Part shown: one piece after another, positions 23,651 through 31,146 of the stretch
Layout of the letters: every line of letters begins with the position of its first letter
Position numbering within the stretch: position 1 is the first letter of the stretch
NCBI GenBank assembly: GCA_017477845.1
Contig: JAFUTR010000024.1
Coordinates: 1-34,263, forward strand
Source of the DNA: Bacilli bacterium
GTDB lineage: Bacteria; Bacillota_I; Bacilli_A; RF39; UBA660
Direction of reading: 5' to 3'
Length of the DNA: 34,263 bases
Translations under genes and position numbers: made by a program
The notes under the pieces: model-generated
What the model saw: only the letters and a program-made list of their open reading frames with translations
What the model was told of the DNA's origin: nothing
The model's database searches: none

Positions 23651-24262
23651 ATGATTGAACCACTTTATAACAATTTTAAAGATTTACTTTTATTAACATC
23701 ACCAATTGTTTTTGTATCATTAATAATTATTATATCCTTTAGACTTTCATATCTATATAAAAACAAAATAAGAATAGTTCTATATAAAGAAATAATTCTT
23801 TTCTTTTTTTCATTCTATGCCTTATGTCTTTTTCAAATAGTAACTTCTCAAGATACTCAAATAGGAGGTAGTAACTTTGTTCCTTTTAAAGAAATAATGC
23901 GTTATGAATTATTTAGTAGATTATTTATAAAAAATGTAATTGGAAATGTTCTTTTATTTTTACCATATGGTTTCTTTGCAGGTAAATACTTTAGTGGTAA
24001 AAATAAAACTATAACTTTTTTTCTTATCTTGTTAGCATCTCTTTCAATCGAGTTCACACAACTTTATATTGGACGAGTATTCGATGTTGATGATATAATA
24101 CTAAATGTACTAGGAGGAATGATTGGATACTTAGTATACTTATTTTTAGAAAAAATTATAAATTTTATTCCAAAAGCCTTGAAAAGTGAGAAAGTCTTGA
24201 ATATTATATTTACTGGTTTATTAATTATATTTTTAGTAGTAATAGTTTTTTTACTTATTTAG
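23651..24262 (+). CDS. VanZ-like membrane protein
   Basis: A 203-aa protein with four or five membrane helices. The VanZ-family signature is present: NFVPFKEI (75-82), IGNVLLFLPYGFFAG (97-111), IEFTQLYIGRVFDVDDIILNVLGG (133-156). VanZ of enterococci gives low-level teicoplanin resistance, but most chromosomal members have unknown function. Here it stands between yqfD and ybeY, where phoH and often an HD-domain gene are usual. It starts 4 bases after the yqfD stop with a GGAGGATAA site and belongs to the same operon. Confidence 0.88.
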   Translation: MIEPLYNNFKDLLLLTSPIVFVSLIIIISFRLSYLYKNKIRIVLYKEIILFFFSFYALCLFQIVTSQDTQIGGSNFVPFKEIMRYELFSRLFIKNVIGNVLLFLPYGFFAGKYFSGKNKTITFFLILLASLSIEFTQLYIGRVFDVDDIILNVLGGMIGYLVYLFLEKIINFIPKALKSEKVLNIIFTGLLIIFLVVIVFLLI

Positions 24263-24270
24263 GAGGAAAT

Positions 24271-24714
24271 ATGAATATAGAAGTAATAAATCTTTTAGAT
24301 GAAAAAATAGATGAATTAGATAACTTAAAAGAATTTTTATATAATGTTTGTAAAGATGAAAAACTAGATAATGTTATATTTAATGTAATAATAGTAAATA
24401 ATGAAGAAATACATAAAATCAACAAAGAATATCGTGGAATTGATAGAGAAACAGATGTAATTAGTTTTGCTCTTGAAGATGATAAATCATTTAATAGAAC
24501 AGATTTTAGAATGCTTGGAGACATTTATATTTCAATAGATAAAGTAAGAAGTCAAAGTAAAGAATACAATCACTCGTTTAAAAGAGAATTATATTTTTTA
24601 GCAGTTCATGGACTTTTACATCTATTAGGGTATGACCATATGAAAAAAGAAGACGAAATAGTAATGTTTAAAAAGCAGGAGGAGGTATTATCTCGTTATG
24701 GCATCGAAAGGTAA
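24271..24714 (+). CDS. ybeY: Endoribonuclease YbeY (16S rRNA maturation)
   Basis: A 147-aa zinc-dependent RNase for 16S rRNA 3' processing and ribosome quality control. The metal site HGLLHLLGYDH holds H113, H117 and H123; DVISFALEDD and LGDIYISIDKV are further family motifs. AGGAGG precedes the start. Its 3' end overlaps dgkA by 17 bases. Confidence 0.96.
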   Translation: MNIEVINLLDEKIDELDNLKEFLYNVCKDEKLDNVIFNVIIVNNEEIHKINKEYRGIDRETDVISFALEDDKSFNRTDFRMLGDIYISIDKVRSQSKEYNHSFKRELYFLAVHGLLHLLGYDHMKKEDEIVMFKKQEEVLSRYGIER

Positions 24715-25081
24715 TAAATACAAAAGTAAAAATATAATAGATAGCTTTAAACATGCTTTTGATGGTCTTGCTTATTCTTTTAAAAAAACAAAGAACTTAT
24801 TAGTTGATGTAGTTTTTGCTGTTTTAGTTATAACAGCAGGATTTGTATTTAAAGTAAGTTTAATCGAGTGGGCAGTTCTTTTACTTTGTATAGCGCTAGT
24901 AATGTCACTAGAAATGGTTAATACAGCACTTGAAGAAGCAGTTAATCTTGCTATGCCAAATCTTCATCCAATTGCTAAAATAAGCAAAGATGTTTCTGCA
25001 GGTGCAGTTTTATTTTCAGCAATTATCTCAGTAGTTATTGGGCTTATAATATTTATGCCTAAATTTATAGGTTTATTTTAG
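24698..25081 (+). CDS. dgkA: Diacylglycerol/undecaprenol kinase family protein
   Basis: A 127-aa membrane kinase with three hydrophobic helices. FDGLAYSFKKTKN near the N-terminus and MVNTALEEAVNLA are family motifs; Gram-positive members mainly phosphorylate undecaprenol and so feed the carrier lipid pool for wall synthesis. Its ribosome site AGGAGGAGG (24677-24685) lies inside ybeY. The overlap suggests coupled translation. Position between ybeY and cdd is the conserved Firmicutes order. Confidence 0.93.
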   Translation: MASKGNKYKSKNIIDSFKHAFDGLAYSFKKTKNLLVDVVFAVLVITAGFVFKVSLIEWAVLLLCIALVMSLEMVNTALEEAVNLAMPNLHPIAKISKDVSAGAVLFSAIISVVIGLIIFMPKFIGLF

Positions 25082-25089
25082 GAGGATTT

Positions 25090-25476
25090 ATGAAAGAAAA
25101 ATTAATTGAATTACTAAATAATAGTTATGCACCATATTCTCATTTTAGAGTTTCTGCTATTTTAGTATGTAAAAATGGACAAGAGTATAATGGAGTAAAT
25201 GTTGAAAATGCTTCATTTGGAGCGACTATTTGTGCTGAGCGAAGTGCAATACTAGGAGCAGTATCAGACGGATATAGAAAGGAAGATTTCGACAAGCTTT
25301 ACGTAATGTGCGATAATGACAAAATAGGAATGCCTTGTTTTGAATGCAGGCAAGTATTTTTAGAATTCTTTGATAAAGATATGCAAGTTATATGTATGAA
25401 TCCAAAAGGTGAAGAATTAGTACTTAAAGTAAGTGAATTATGCCCATACCCATTTGACAGTGAGGATTTAAAATAA
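25090..25476 (+). CDS. cdd: Cytidine deaminase
   Basis: A 128-aa tetrameric-type enzyme that turns cytidine and deoxycytidine into uridines. The zinc and catalytic residues are C48 and E50 (CAERSAI) and C83/C86 (PCFECRQVFLEF); the normal PCGACRQ is changed to PCFECRQ, keeping the ligands. AYAPYSHF-like NSYAPYSHFRVSA is at the N-terminus. Stop and era start overlap (TAATG). Confidence 0.95.
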   Translation: MKEKLIELLNNSYAPYSHFRVSAILVCKNGQEYNGVNVENASFGATICAERSAILGAVSDGYRKEDFDKLYVMCDNDKIGMPCFECRQVFLEFFDKDMQVICMNPKGEELVLKVSELCPYPFDSEDLK

Positions 25477-26360
25477 TGAAAAGTGGATTTGTAAGCATTG
25501 TTGGAAGACCAAATGTTGGTAAAAGTACTTTATTAAATAGAGTTTTAGAAATGAAACTTGCAATTACATCAAATGTTTCTGGAACTACTAGAAACATAAT
25601 ACAAGGAATATATAATGATGATGAATCTCAGATTGTATTTATAGATACCCCTGGAATTCATAAACCCGTAAATAAACTAGGTAGCATAATGAATAATCAA
25701 GCATATCACATGCTTGATGAAGTAGATATAGTGCTATTCCTTGTTGATGTTACTAAAGAATTTGGGAAAGGAGATAACTTTGTTCTTGAAAAAATAAAAT
25801 CTCTTAATAAACCAGTATTCCTAGTACTTAACAAGATAGATTTAATAGATAAAAAAGAATTATTAAAAATAATAACTAAATATAATGAAATATATAACTT
25901 TGAAGAAATAATACCTCTATCTTCACTAAAAGGAGATAACGTATTAGACTTAATAAAAACACTTAAAAAATATCTTCCAAGAGAAGAAATACTTTATGGA
26001 AAAGAAGATGTAACTAATATAAGTAGAGACTTTTATATAGCAGAAATAGTACGTGAAAAACTACTTAGACTTACAAAAGATGAAGTACCACATACAATAA
26101 CATGTTTACTTGAGAATTACGAAGAAAATGAAAAATATATTGATATAAATGTTTTAATAATAGTAGACCGTGAAAATCTAAAGAAAATAATAATTGGAAA
26201 AAATGGGCAAATGCTTAAAAAAGTTGGAACACTTGCAAGAAGTGATATAGAAGAATTCTTGGGTAAACAAGTAAATTTAAAGACATATGTTAAAGTAATA
26301 GATGACTGGAGAGAAAAAGAAAAATATTTGAAAGAATTAGGTTTTTATGAATTAAAATAG
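25476..26360 (+). CDS. era: GTPase Era
   Basis: A 294-aa GTPase for 30S assembly that binds the 16S 3' end. G1 is GRPNVGKST (10-18), followed by the TSNVSGTTRNIIQG switch I, G3 DTPGIHKP, G4 NKID and G5 SSLKG. A C-terminal KH domain (about 200-294) has IIIGKNGQMLKKVGTLARSDIE. Normal length; translationally coupled to cdd. Confidence 0.97.
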   Translation: MKSGFVSIVGRPNVGKSTLLNRVLEMKLAITSNVSGTTRNIIQGIYNDDESQIVFIDTPGIHKPVNKLGSIMNNQAYHMLDEVDIVLFLVDVTKEFGKGDNFVLEKIKSLNKPVFLVLNKIDLIDKKELLKIITKYNEIYNFEEIIPLSSLKGDNVLDLIKTLKKYLPREEILYGKEDVTNISRDFYIAEIVREKLLRLTKDEVPHTITCLLENYEENEKYIDINVLIIVDRENLKKIIIGKNGQMLKKVGTLARSDIEEFLGKQVNLKTYVKVIDDWREKEKYLKELGFYELK

Positions 26361-26396
26361 AAAAATATTGCCATTATAATAATGATGGTGATATTT

Positions 26397-26531
26397 ATGG
26401 AAGAATTGTTATGGAAATTATTTAAAAAAACTGGTGATATAAAATATTATTTAATGATAAAAGAACTTGGATGTGTTAAAGATGAAGATAATAAAAATAG
26501 AAGGAATAGTAACGGGAGAACAAAACTATAG
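26397..26531 (+). CDS. yqzL: YqzL-family small protein
   Basis: A 44-aa open frame between era and recO. It reads MEELLWKLFKKTGDIKYYLM followed by IKELG; B. subtilis YqzL, in the same place, has the same WK-F--TG-I-AYL pattern and similar size. GGTGAT gives a modest ribosome site. Its 3' half overlaps the recO start in another frame, so the last 17 codons are doubly coding and the C-terminus is untypically long and basic. Function of the family is unknown. Confidence 0.75.
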   Translation: MEELLWKLFKKTGDIKYYLMIKELGCVKDEDNKNRRNSNGRTKL

Positions 26532-27249
26532 TGAATCAAGTAAAATACTTAAAATACTAACGAAAGATTTAGGCATTATAAGTGTTATATCAAAAGGATG
26601 TAAAAAACCAAAAAGCCCTTTAAGAAGTGTAAGTAACAACTTAATCTATGCTATCTTTGACATCTCCTACAAAGAAAATAGCCTATCAACTTTAATTTCA
26701 GCTGATATAATAGATAATTTTAAAAATATTATTATGGACTATAAAGATCTTGCTAAGAAACTTTATGCCTTCACAATTGTTGATTTAACACTTCAAGTAA
26801 TTAGTCAAAAACAAATAGAAAAAGATGAAATAAAAAGTATTTATGAAATCCTTATTTCTTCAATAAAAAAAATAGATGAAGGATTAAATCCAAGAATAAT
26901 TCTTGATATAGTAATGCTTAAATATCTAAATTACTTAGGAGTAATGCCAAGTATTGACTGCTGTGCTGCTTGTGGAAGCAATAAAGATATAGTAACGATG
27001 GACTCCAAGAGCTTTGGATTTATTTGTAAAAACTGTTATCAAGATGAAGTAATAGTAAATAAAGATGCCTTAAAACTAATAAGAATGCTTTACTATATTG
27101 ATATATCAAGAATAAAGAATTTAAAAGTTAAAGAAGAAATAGAAGATGTAAGAAAGTTTATAAATTCATATTATGAAGATCATACAGGAATATATTTTAA
27201 TATAAAAAAGAAGATTATTGCTCTTAATAAGTTAGAAGGAGTATTATAA
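26482..27249 (+). CDS. recO: DNA repair protein RecO
   Basis: A 255-aa recombination mediator that loads RecA with RecR and anneals single strands. The OB fold begins KIIKIEGIVTGEQNYSESSK, and a zinc motif CCAACGSNKD ... FICKNC lies in the C-terminal half. A TTG at 26467 adds five residues, but ATG 26482 matches the usual family N-terminus; the ribosome site is weak, in line with coupling to the overlapping yqzL. Last gene of the operon. Confidence 0.93.
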   Translation: MKIIKIEGIVTGEQNYSESSKILKILTKDLGIISVISKGCKKPKSPLRSVSNNLIYAIFDISYKENSLSTLISADIIDNFKNIIMDYKDLAKKLYAFTIVDLTLQVISQKQIEKDEIKSIYEILISSIKKIDEGLNPRIILDIVMLKYLNYLGVMPSIDCCAACGSNKDIVTMDSKSFGFICKNCYQDEVIVNKDALKLIRMLYYIDISRIKNLKVKEEIEDVRKFINSYYEDHTGIYFNIKKKIIALNKLEGVL

Positions 27250-27267
27250 TCTTCTTTACTTTTATAA

Positions 27268-27283
27268 ATGTAAAATTTTACAT
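27268..27283 (+). promoter_or_regulatory. Perfect 16-bp palindrome, operator candidate
   Basis: ATGTAAAATTTTACAT ends 6 bases before a perfect -35 box. It lacks a T-run, so a terminator role is unlikely. Confidence 0.5.
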
Positions 27284-27289
27284 ATATTA

Positions 27290-27318
27290 TTGACATATTA
27301 TACATCGTTAAATAAAAT
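27290..27318 (+). promoter_or_regulatory. Strong promoter of the prepilin gene
   Basis: TTGACA (27290-27295), 17-bp spacer, TAAAAT (27313-27318), 24 bases before the start codon. Confidence 0.8.
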
Positions 27319-27342
27319 TATGATAGAAGGATTGGTGTAAAT

Positions 27343-27774
27343 ATGAATAATAGGTATTTAAATAATAGAGGAGTGTCACTAATAGAAATGATAGGAGTAA
27401 TAATAGTAATAGCAGTTATTGCCTCCATTGCTATACCAAATGTTTCAAAGTACTTAGATAGATCCAGCATGGCAACATTTTTAACATATGAAAAAAGTAT
27501 GGAAGATGCTGCTAAAAATGGTGTCTTAGAGTGTCTTGGTAGTTCATCGTCAAAATGTAGTATTCAAGAAAAAGGCAATTTTAATAAGATTCAACTTAAA
27601 ACTTTAATAGATGAAGGGTATTTATCTGAAATAAAAACAAAAGACGGTCAAATTTGTGATACTGAAAAAAGTTTTGTAAGAGTAGAAAATAGAGGTAATT
27701 TGAATTACAATTTTAAAGTATGTCTTTACTGTCAAGACTATGTAACAGATGATGATTTATGTAAAGAAGAATAG
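27343..27774 (+). CDS. Type IV prepilin-like protein
   Basis: A 143-aa prepilin. The class III leader NNRG is cut after G10, leaving VSLIEMIGVIIVIAVIASIA with the conserved Glu at mature position 5 (E15). The hydrophobic helix (11-32) leads to a small globular part with several cysteines (C44, C52 and four more near the end), which may form disulfides. It resembles ComGC-type pseudopilins and minor pilins. Neither prepilin peptidase nor the ATPase/platform genes are nearby, so it is an orphan gene with its own strong promoter and terminator; its machinery must lie elsewhere. Confidence 0.88.
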   Translation: MNNRYLNNRGVSLIEMIGVIIVIAVIASIAIPNVSKYLDRSSMATFLTYEKSMEDAAKNGVLECLGSSSSKCSIQEKGNFNKIQLKTLIDEGYLSEIKTKDGQICDTEKSFVRVENRGNLNYNFKVCLYCQDYVTDDDLCKEE

Positions 27775-27788
27775 TTTCTTCTTTTTTT
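27763..27788 (+). terminator. Terminator overlapping the prepilin stop codon
   Basis: AAAGAAGAA (27763-27771), loop TAGT, TTCTTCTTT (27776-27784), further T. The stop TAG is the loop. Confidence 0.85.
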
Positions 27789-27817
27789 ACTATCAGCAAA
27801 GAAATTGAAAAGACCAT

Positions 27818-27837
27818 TTTATGTTTAATTACATAAA
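27818..27837 (+). promoter_or_regulatory. Inverted repeat before murE
   Basis: TTTATGT (27818-27824), 6-bp spacer, ACATAAA (27831-27837), ending 8 bases before the ribosome site. A TTGAAA (27805-27810) lies just upstream as possible -35. It looks like a dimeric regulator site; a role is not shown. Confidence 0.35.
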
Positions 27838-27854
27838 TTATTTTAGGTGAGTAT

Positions 27855-29273
27855 ATGAAAAAATTAAGTGATTTATATGAAAATAGTGAAGATATCATAA
27901 TTAATGATATAAAAACAAACTCTAAAGAAGTTAGAAAAAATGATTTATTCGTATGTATTAAAGGAGTTATTAAAGATAGACATGAATACATTCATGAGGC
28001 AATAAAAAATGGAGCAAGTGCAGTAGTAGCAAGTAAAAAAATAAAAGTTAATGTTCCACTTATTCTAGTAAAAGATACCAATAAAGAATTAATAAAATTA
28101 TCAAAGAAGTTTTACGATTATGACTCGAATCTTGTATTAATTGCTACCACTGGTACTAATGGAAAAACAACAACTTCAAAGATAATACAAGATTTAATAG
28201 GAGATAAATGTGGCTATATTGGAACCAATGGATTATCTTACCAGAATACTACAAAAGAAATAAGAAATACCACTCCATCTCCAGATAGGCTTTATAAGTA
28301 TTTTAAAGAATTAAAAGATAACAACTGTAACATAATCAGCATGGAAGCATCAAGTGAAGCATTCTTAAGAAATAGATTAGATGATTTAAAATTTGATATC
28401 GGAATACTTACAAATATTACAGAAGACCACTTAAATGTACATAAAACACTAAAAAATTATATAGATTGTAAAAAAGAATTATTCAAAAACATAAAAGAAG
28501 ATGGAGCAAGTATTTTAAATGTTGATGATAAATACTTTGAAGAATTTAAAAAAATAGCAAAAGGTAAAATATTAACATATGGAAAGAAAAAGAGTACTTT
28601 AGAAATTAAAGATATAAAATTATTCAAAGATAAAACAGAATTTAAAGTAAAATATAAGAGTAAACTATATAAAATTGAAACCATACTAAAAGGAGAGTTT
28701 AATGTTTATAACATATGTGCCTCTATTTTAGCACTTTTATTTCTAAATTATAAAATAGAAGATATTATTAAGAAAATACAAAATATTAAAGTACCACAAG
28801 GAAGAGTAGAATACTTAAATTTTAATCAAGATTATTCTATTATTCTTGATTATGCACATACTCCTGATGCACTAGAAAAAATATATAATTATGTAAAAAA
28901 TATAAATGTAAATAAGGTAATATCTTTAACTGGAAGTGCAGGTGGACGTGAAAAAGAAAAAAGAAAATATATGGGAAAAATAGTCTTTGATAACTCGGAT
29001 ATAACTATTTTTACGATGGATGATCCAAGATATGAAGATGTTAATGAAATAATAGATGATTTAGCTTTATTATTAAAGCCTAATAACTATATTAGAATCA
29101 TAAATAGAAAAAAAGCAATTTATAAGGCTCTTTCTCTTGCTAAACAAAATGATGTTGTATTAATACTTGGAAAAGGAAGAGATAATTATATGGCAATTAA
29201 AGATAAGTATTTAAAATACAATGACTATGATGTTATAAAAAGTTATTTTGAAAATAAAAAAAGTGATATATAA
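27855..29273 (+). CDS. murE: UDP-N-acetylmuramyl-tripeptide synthetase MurE
   Basis: A 472-aa Mur ligase that adds the third stem amino acid to UDP-MurNAc-L-Ala-D-Glu. It has the N-terminal UMAG-binding domain, P-loop TGTNGKTTT (99-107), TEDHLNVHKTLKNYIDCKKELF with the carbamylatable Lys (206 or 207), and the C-terminal domain with SGSAGG-type TGSAGGREKEKR. The third-residue pocket reads DDPR (389-392); DNPR is the meso-diaminopimelate signature and Lys enzymes differ at the last position, so diaminopimelate is favoured. The usual MEVSSHAL is MEASSEAF (163-170), an atypical His-to-Glu change. AGGTGAG precedes the start. Evidence that the organism makes peptidoglycan. Confidence 0.92.
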   Translation: MKKLSDLYENSEDIIINDIKTNSKEVRKNDLFVCIKGVIKDRHEYIHEAIKNGASAVVASKKIKVNVPLILVKDTNKELIKLSKKFYDYDSNLVLIATTGTNGKTTTSKIIQDLIGDKCGYIGTNGLSYQNTTKEIRNTTPSPDRLYKYFKELKDNNCNIISMEASSEAFLRNRLDDLKFDIGILTNITEDHLNVHKTLKNYIDCKKELFKNIKEDGASILNVDDKYFEEFKKIAKGKILTYGKKKSTLEIKDIKLFKDKTEFKVKYKSKLYKIETILKGEFNVYNICASILALLFLNYKIEDIIKKIQNIKVPQGRVEYLNFNQDYSIILDYAHTPDALEKIYNYVKNINVNKVISLTGSAGGREKEKRKYMGKIVFDNSDITIFTMDDPRYEDVNEIIDDLALLLKPNNYIRIINRKKAIYKALSLAKQNDVVLILGKGRDNYMAIKDKYLKYNDYDVIKSYFENKKSDI

Positions 29274-29296
29274 TAGTAATAAGAGTAGGAGGAAAA

Positions 29297-29803
29297 ATGA
29301 AAAAAATAGAAGAAATTATAATGTCTTTAGCACTTTTATTTGTAGGAGTATCTTTGTTTTTATGGGCAGATAAAGTAACTAATTTAGTATCTATTATATT
29401 AGGAGTAATAATGCTTTTATATTCAGGCTTTTTATTTATTTCAATTAGAAAGAATGTACAAGATAATAAAGGAGAACTAACTCTTGCCATAATACTTTTA
29501 ATAGGAGGAATTGTACTACTTGTTAAGCCCGAAATAATAAAAGAAACAATCTCATTTGTAATAGGAATATTTATTTTATTTAGTAGTATTTCTAAATTAA
29601 ATGTTGCGATAAACACAAGTAAAACAACTAAAAATAAAAAAGGCGTATATTTATCAATTATAGGTATTATCCTAGGACTATTATGTCTTTTAGGTAAATT
29701 AATAATTCCAGATTTAGTTTTAAAATTTGTCGGATTTTTAGTAATTGTTTATAGTATTTCAAATATCATAAATACAGTCTTATTACCAAAAAATAATAAT
29801 TAA
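29297..29803 (+). CDS. DUF308/HdeD-like membrane protein
   Basis: A 168-aa protein with about six membrane helices in two similar triplets, each with small-residue-rich segments (VSIILGVIMLLYSGFLF; FVIGIFILFSSISKL). This is the layout of the DUF308/HdeD family, linked to acid resistance in E. coli and unknown in Bacillota. It follows murE by 23 bases with AGGAGG and is probably in the same transcript. Confidence 0.85.
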   Translation: MKKIEEIIMSLALLFVGVSLFLWADKVTNLVSIILGVIMLLYSGFLFISIRKNVQDNKGELTLAIILLIGGIVLLVKPEIIKETISFVIGIFILFSSISKLNVAINTSKTTKNKKGVYLSIIGIILGLLCLLGKLIIPDLVLKFVGFLVIVYSISNIINTVLLPKNNN

Positions 29804-29841
29804 ATATTGTAATAAAACTTACTTTAGATTAATATTAAAGG

Positions 29842-29866
29842 AAAAAGAAGTCTCTTCTTTTTTTTC
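29842..29866 (+). terminator. Terminator of the murE unit
   Basis: AAAAAGAAG (29842-29850), loop TCT, CTTCTTTTT (29854-29862), then T. Confidence 0.85.
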
Positions 29867-29871
29867 TTTTC

Positions 29872-29900
29872 TAGACAAAATAACGCTTTTGTAGTATAAT
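29872..29900 (+). promoter_or_regulatory. Promoter of the transglutaminase-like gene
   Basis: TAGACA (29872-29877), 17-bp spacer, TATAAT (29895-29900). Transcription would start near 29907, which excludes the TTG at 29907 as start codon. Confidence 0.75.
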
Positions 29901-29921
29901 ACCTAATTGGTGATAGGGGTT

Positions 29922-30737
29922 ATGGCAAGCATTTATAATGAAGATTTATATTTAAACGGAAACAAAGGATCATTAATAGAATTTGAATTAATGAGAAAGA
30001 CAAGAAATGATATATTAGCTCTTGAATTAATAGGGTACAAAAATACAATAGAAAACTATGACTTTTTTATTGAAGAAGCTGCTAAACTTATAAAAAGTTT
30101 AAACTTAGATTCATCTCTTGCTATATCTCTTGCAATAAGTTATTTAATAAAAAATGGATATTTCACATACAACAAAGAATTTACTGAAGATGAAACAACT
30201 ACAGAACTATTAAATAGAGAAGGAATATCGATAATAGCAGGAGAAGGATGTTGTAGAAATTTTTCTGATATACAAATGTCTATCATGAATAGATTAGACT
30301 ATAAAACAAAGAAATTCTATTGCTATCATCAAACCACTTTTTTAGCAAGCCCAAAAAATGAAGAAGCTAATCATGTATTAAATTTAATTGAATATAAAGG
30401 CAACCTCTATGGAATAGATATATATAACTATAACTTATTATATCGATTCGCAAATAAATTTTCCCTTGTATCTATTTCTAAATTAACAAATGACAAACTA
30501 AGATACAAGCCATACTGCGAAATGATTAGAGAAAATACATCTATGAAGGAAATATTTGATAACTTAAATCTTTTCGAATCATGCAAAAACAGACCATTTA
30601 TCTATTCACAAGACTATGAAAAAATTCAATTTGAAATAAATAAAAAACTAGAAAAGGAAAATGATAGATTTGATGCCTTTCATGAACGAACTAAAAAATT
30701 AAAAAAAGAAATATATAATGACATAAAAGGGAAATAA
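29922..30737 (+). CDS. Transglutaminase-like cysteine hydrolase family protein (inferred)
   Basis: A 271-aa protein without signal peptide. The central part shows a Cys-His-Asp pattern in transglutaminase order: GEGCCRNFSDI (C110 or C111 at a helix start), ANHVLNLIEYKGNLYGIDIYN with H151 and D166. The spacing (about 40 and 15 residues) fits that fold. A helical N-terminal region (1-95) and a long charged C-terminal helix (about 225-271) flank it. ATG 29922 is chosen over TTG 29907 because of the promoter; GGTGAT/AGGGG is the ribosome site. It is paired with a 105-aa gene one base downstream. Peptidase, amidase or cross-linking activity cannot be told apart, and an inactive member is possible. 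Confidence 0.7.
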   Translation: MASIYNEDLYLNGNKGSLIEFELMRKTRNDILALELIGYKNTIENYDFFIEEAAKLIKSLNLDSSLAISLAISYLIKNGYFTYNKEFTEDETTTELLNREGISIIAGEGCCRNFSDIQMSIMNRLDYKTKKFYCYHQTTFLASPKNEEANHVLNLIEYKGNLYGIDIYNYNLLYRFANKFSLVSISKLTNDKLRYKPYCEMIRENTSMKEIFDNLNLFESCKNRPFIYSQDYEKIQFEINKKLEKENDRFDAFHERTKKLKKEIYNDIKGK

Positions 30738-30738
30738 A

Positions 30739-31056
30739 ATGGAAACATGTGATAAATACAGCCTATATATTGGTTTAAATGATAAAGATACATTAGAGCA
30801 AATGATGCCCACAAAAAGATTTATCAAAATAATATCAAAAATATGCAAATCTCAAAATATTGGATTTTCAATAAAATCTATGAATGGTGGATATATACAC
30901 AATAGTGGAATTTACACTTTTGAAAATAGCATTGAATTATCCATATTTGGAGTAACTAAAGAACAAATAATGACTCTTGCAAAAAAACTAAAAAAAATAT
31001 TTAATCAAGAATCAATTATTGTAATAAAAGAAAAAGTAGAAACATCTTTTGTATAA
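30739..31056 (+). CDS. Small alpha/beta protein, partner of the preceding gene
   Basis: A 105-aa soluble protein starting 1 base after the previous stop, with AAGGGAAA as ribosome site. It reads YSLYIGLNDKDTLEQMM, SMNGGYIHNSGIY, ENSIELSIFGVTKEQIM and KKIFNQESIIVI, which suggests a ferredoxin-like beta-alpha-beta fold. Small proteins with this LYIGLNDKDT start occur in gut bacteria and phages, with no known role. Tight pairing implies joint function with the transglutaminase-like protein, for example binding or inhibition; this is inference. Confidence 0.75.
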   Translation: METCDKYSLYIGLNDKDTLEQMMPTKRFIKIISKICKSQNIGFSIKSMNGGYIHNSGIYTFENSIELSIFGVTKEQIMTLAKKLKKIFNQESIIVIKEKVETSFV

Positions 31057-31070
31057 AATTAATTTACATT

Positions 31071-31096
31071 AAGCAAGCCTTGTACTTGCTTTTTTA
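31071..31096 (+). terminator. Intrinsic terminator
   Basis: AAGCAAG (31071-31077), 7-nt loop, CTTGCTT (31085-31091), then T. Confidence 0.85.
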
Positions 31097-31146
31097 ATTC
31101 CATTTGTGTTAGTATTACAATAAATGAGTAAAAATAAGGAGTATGT

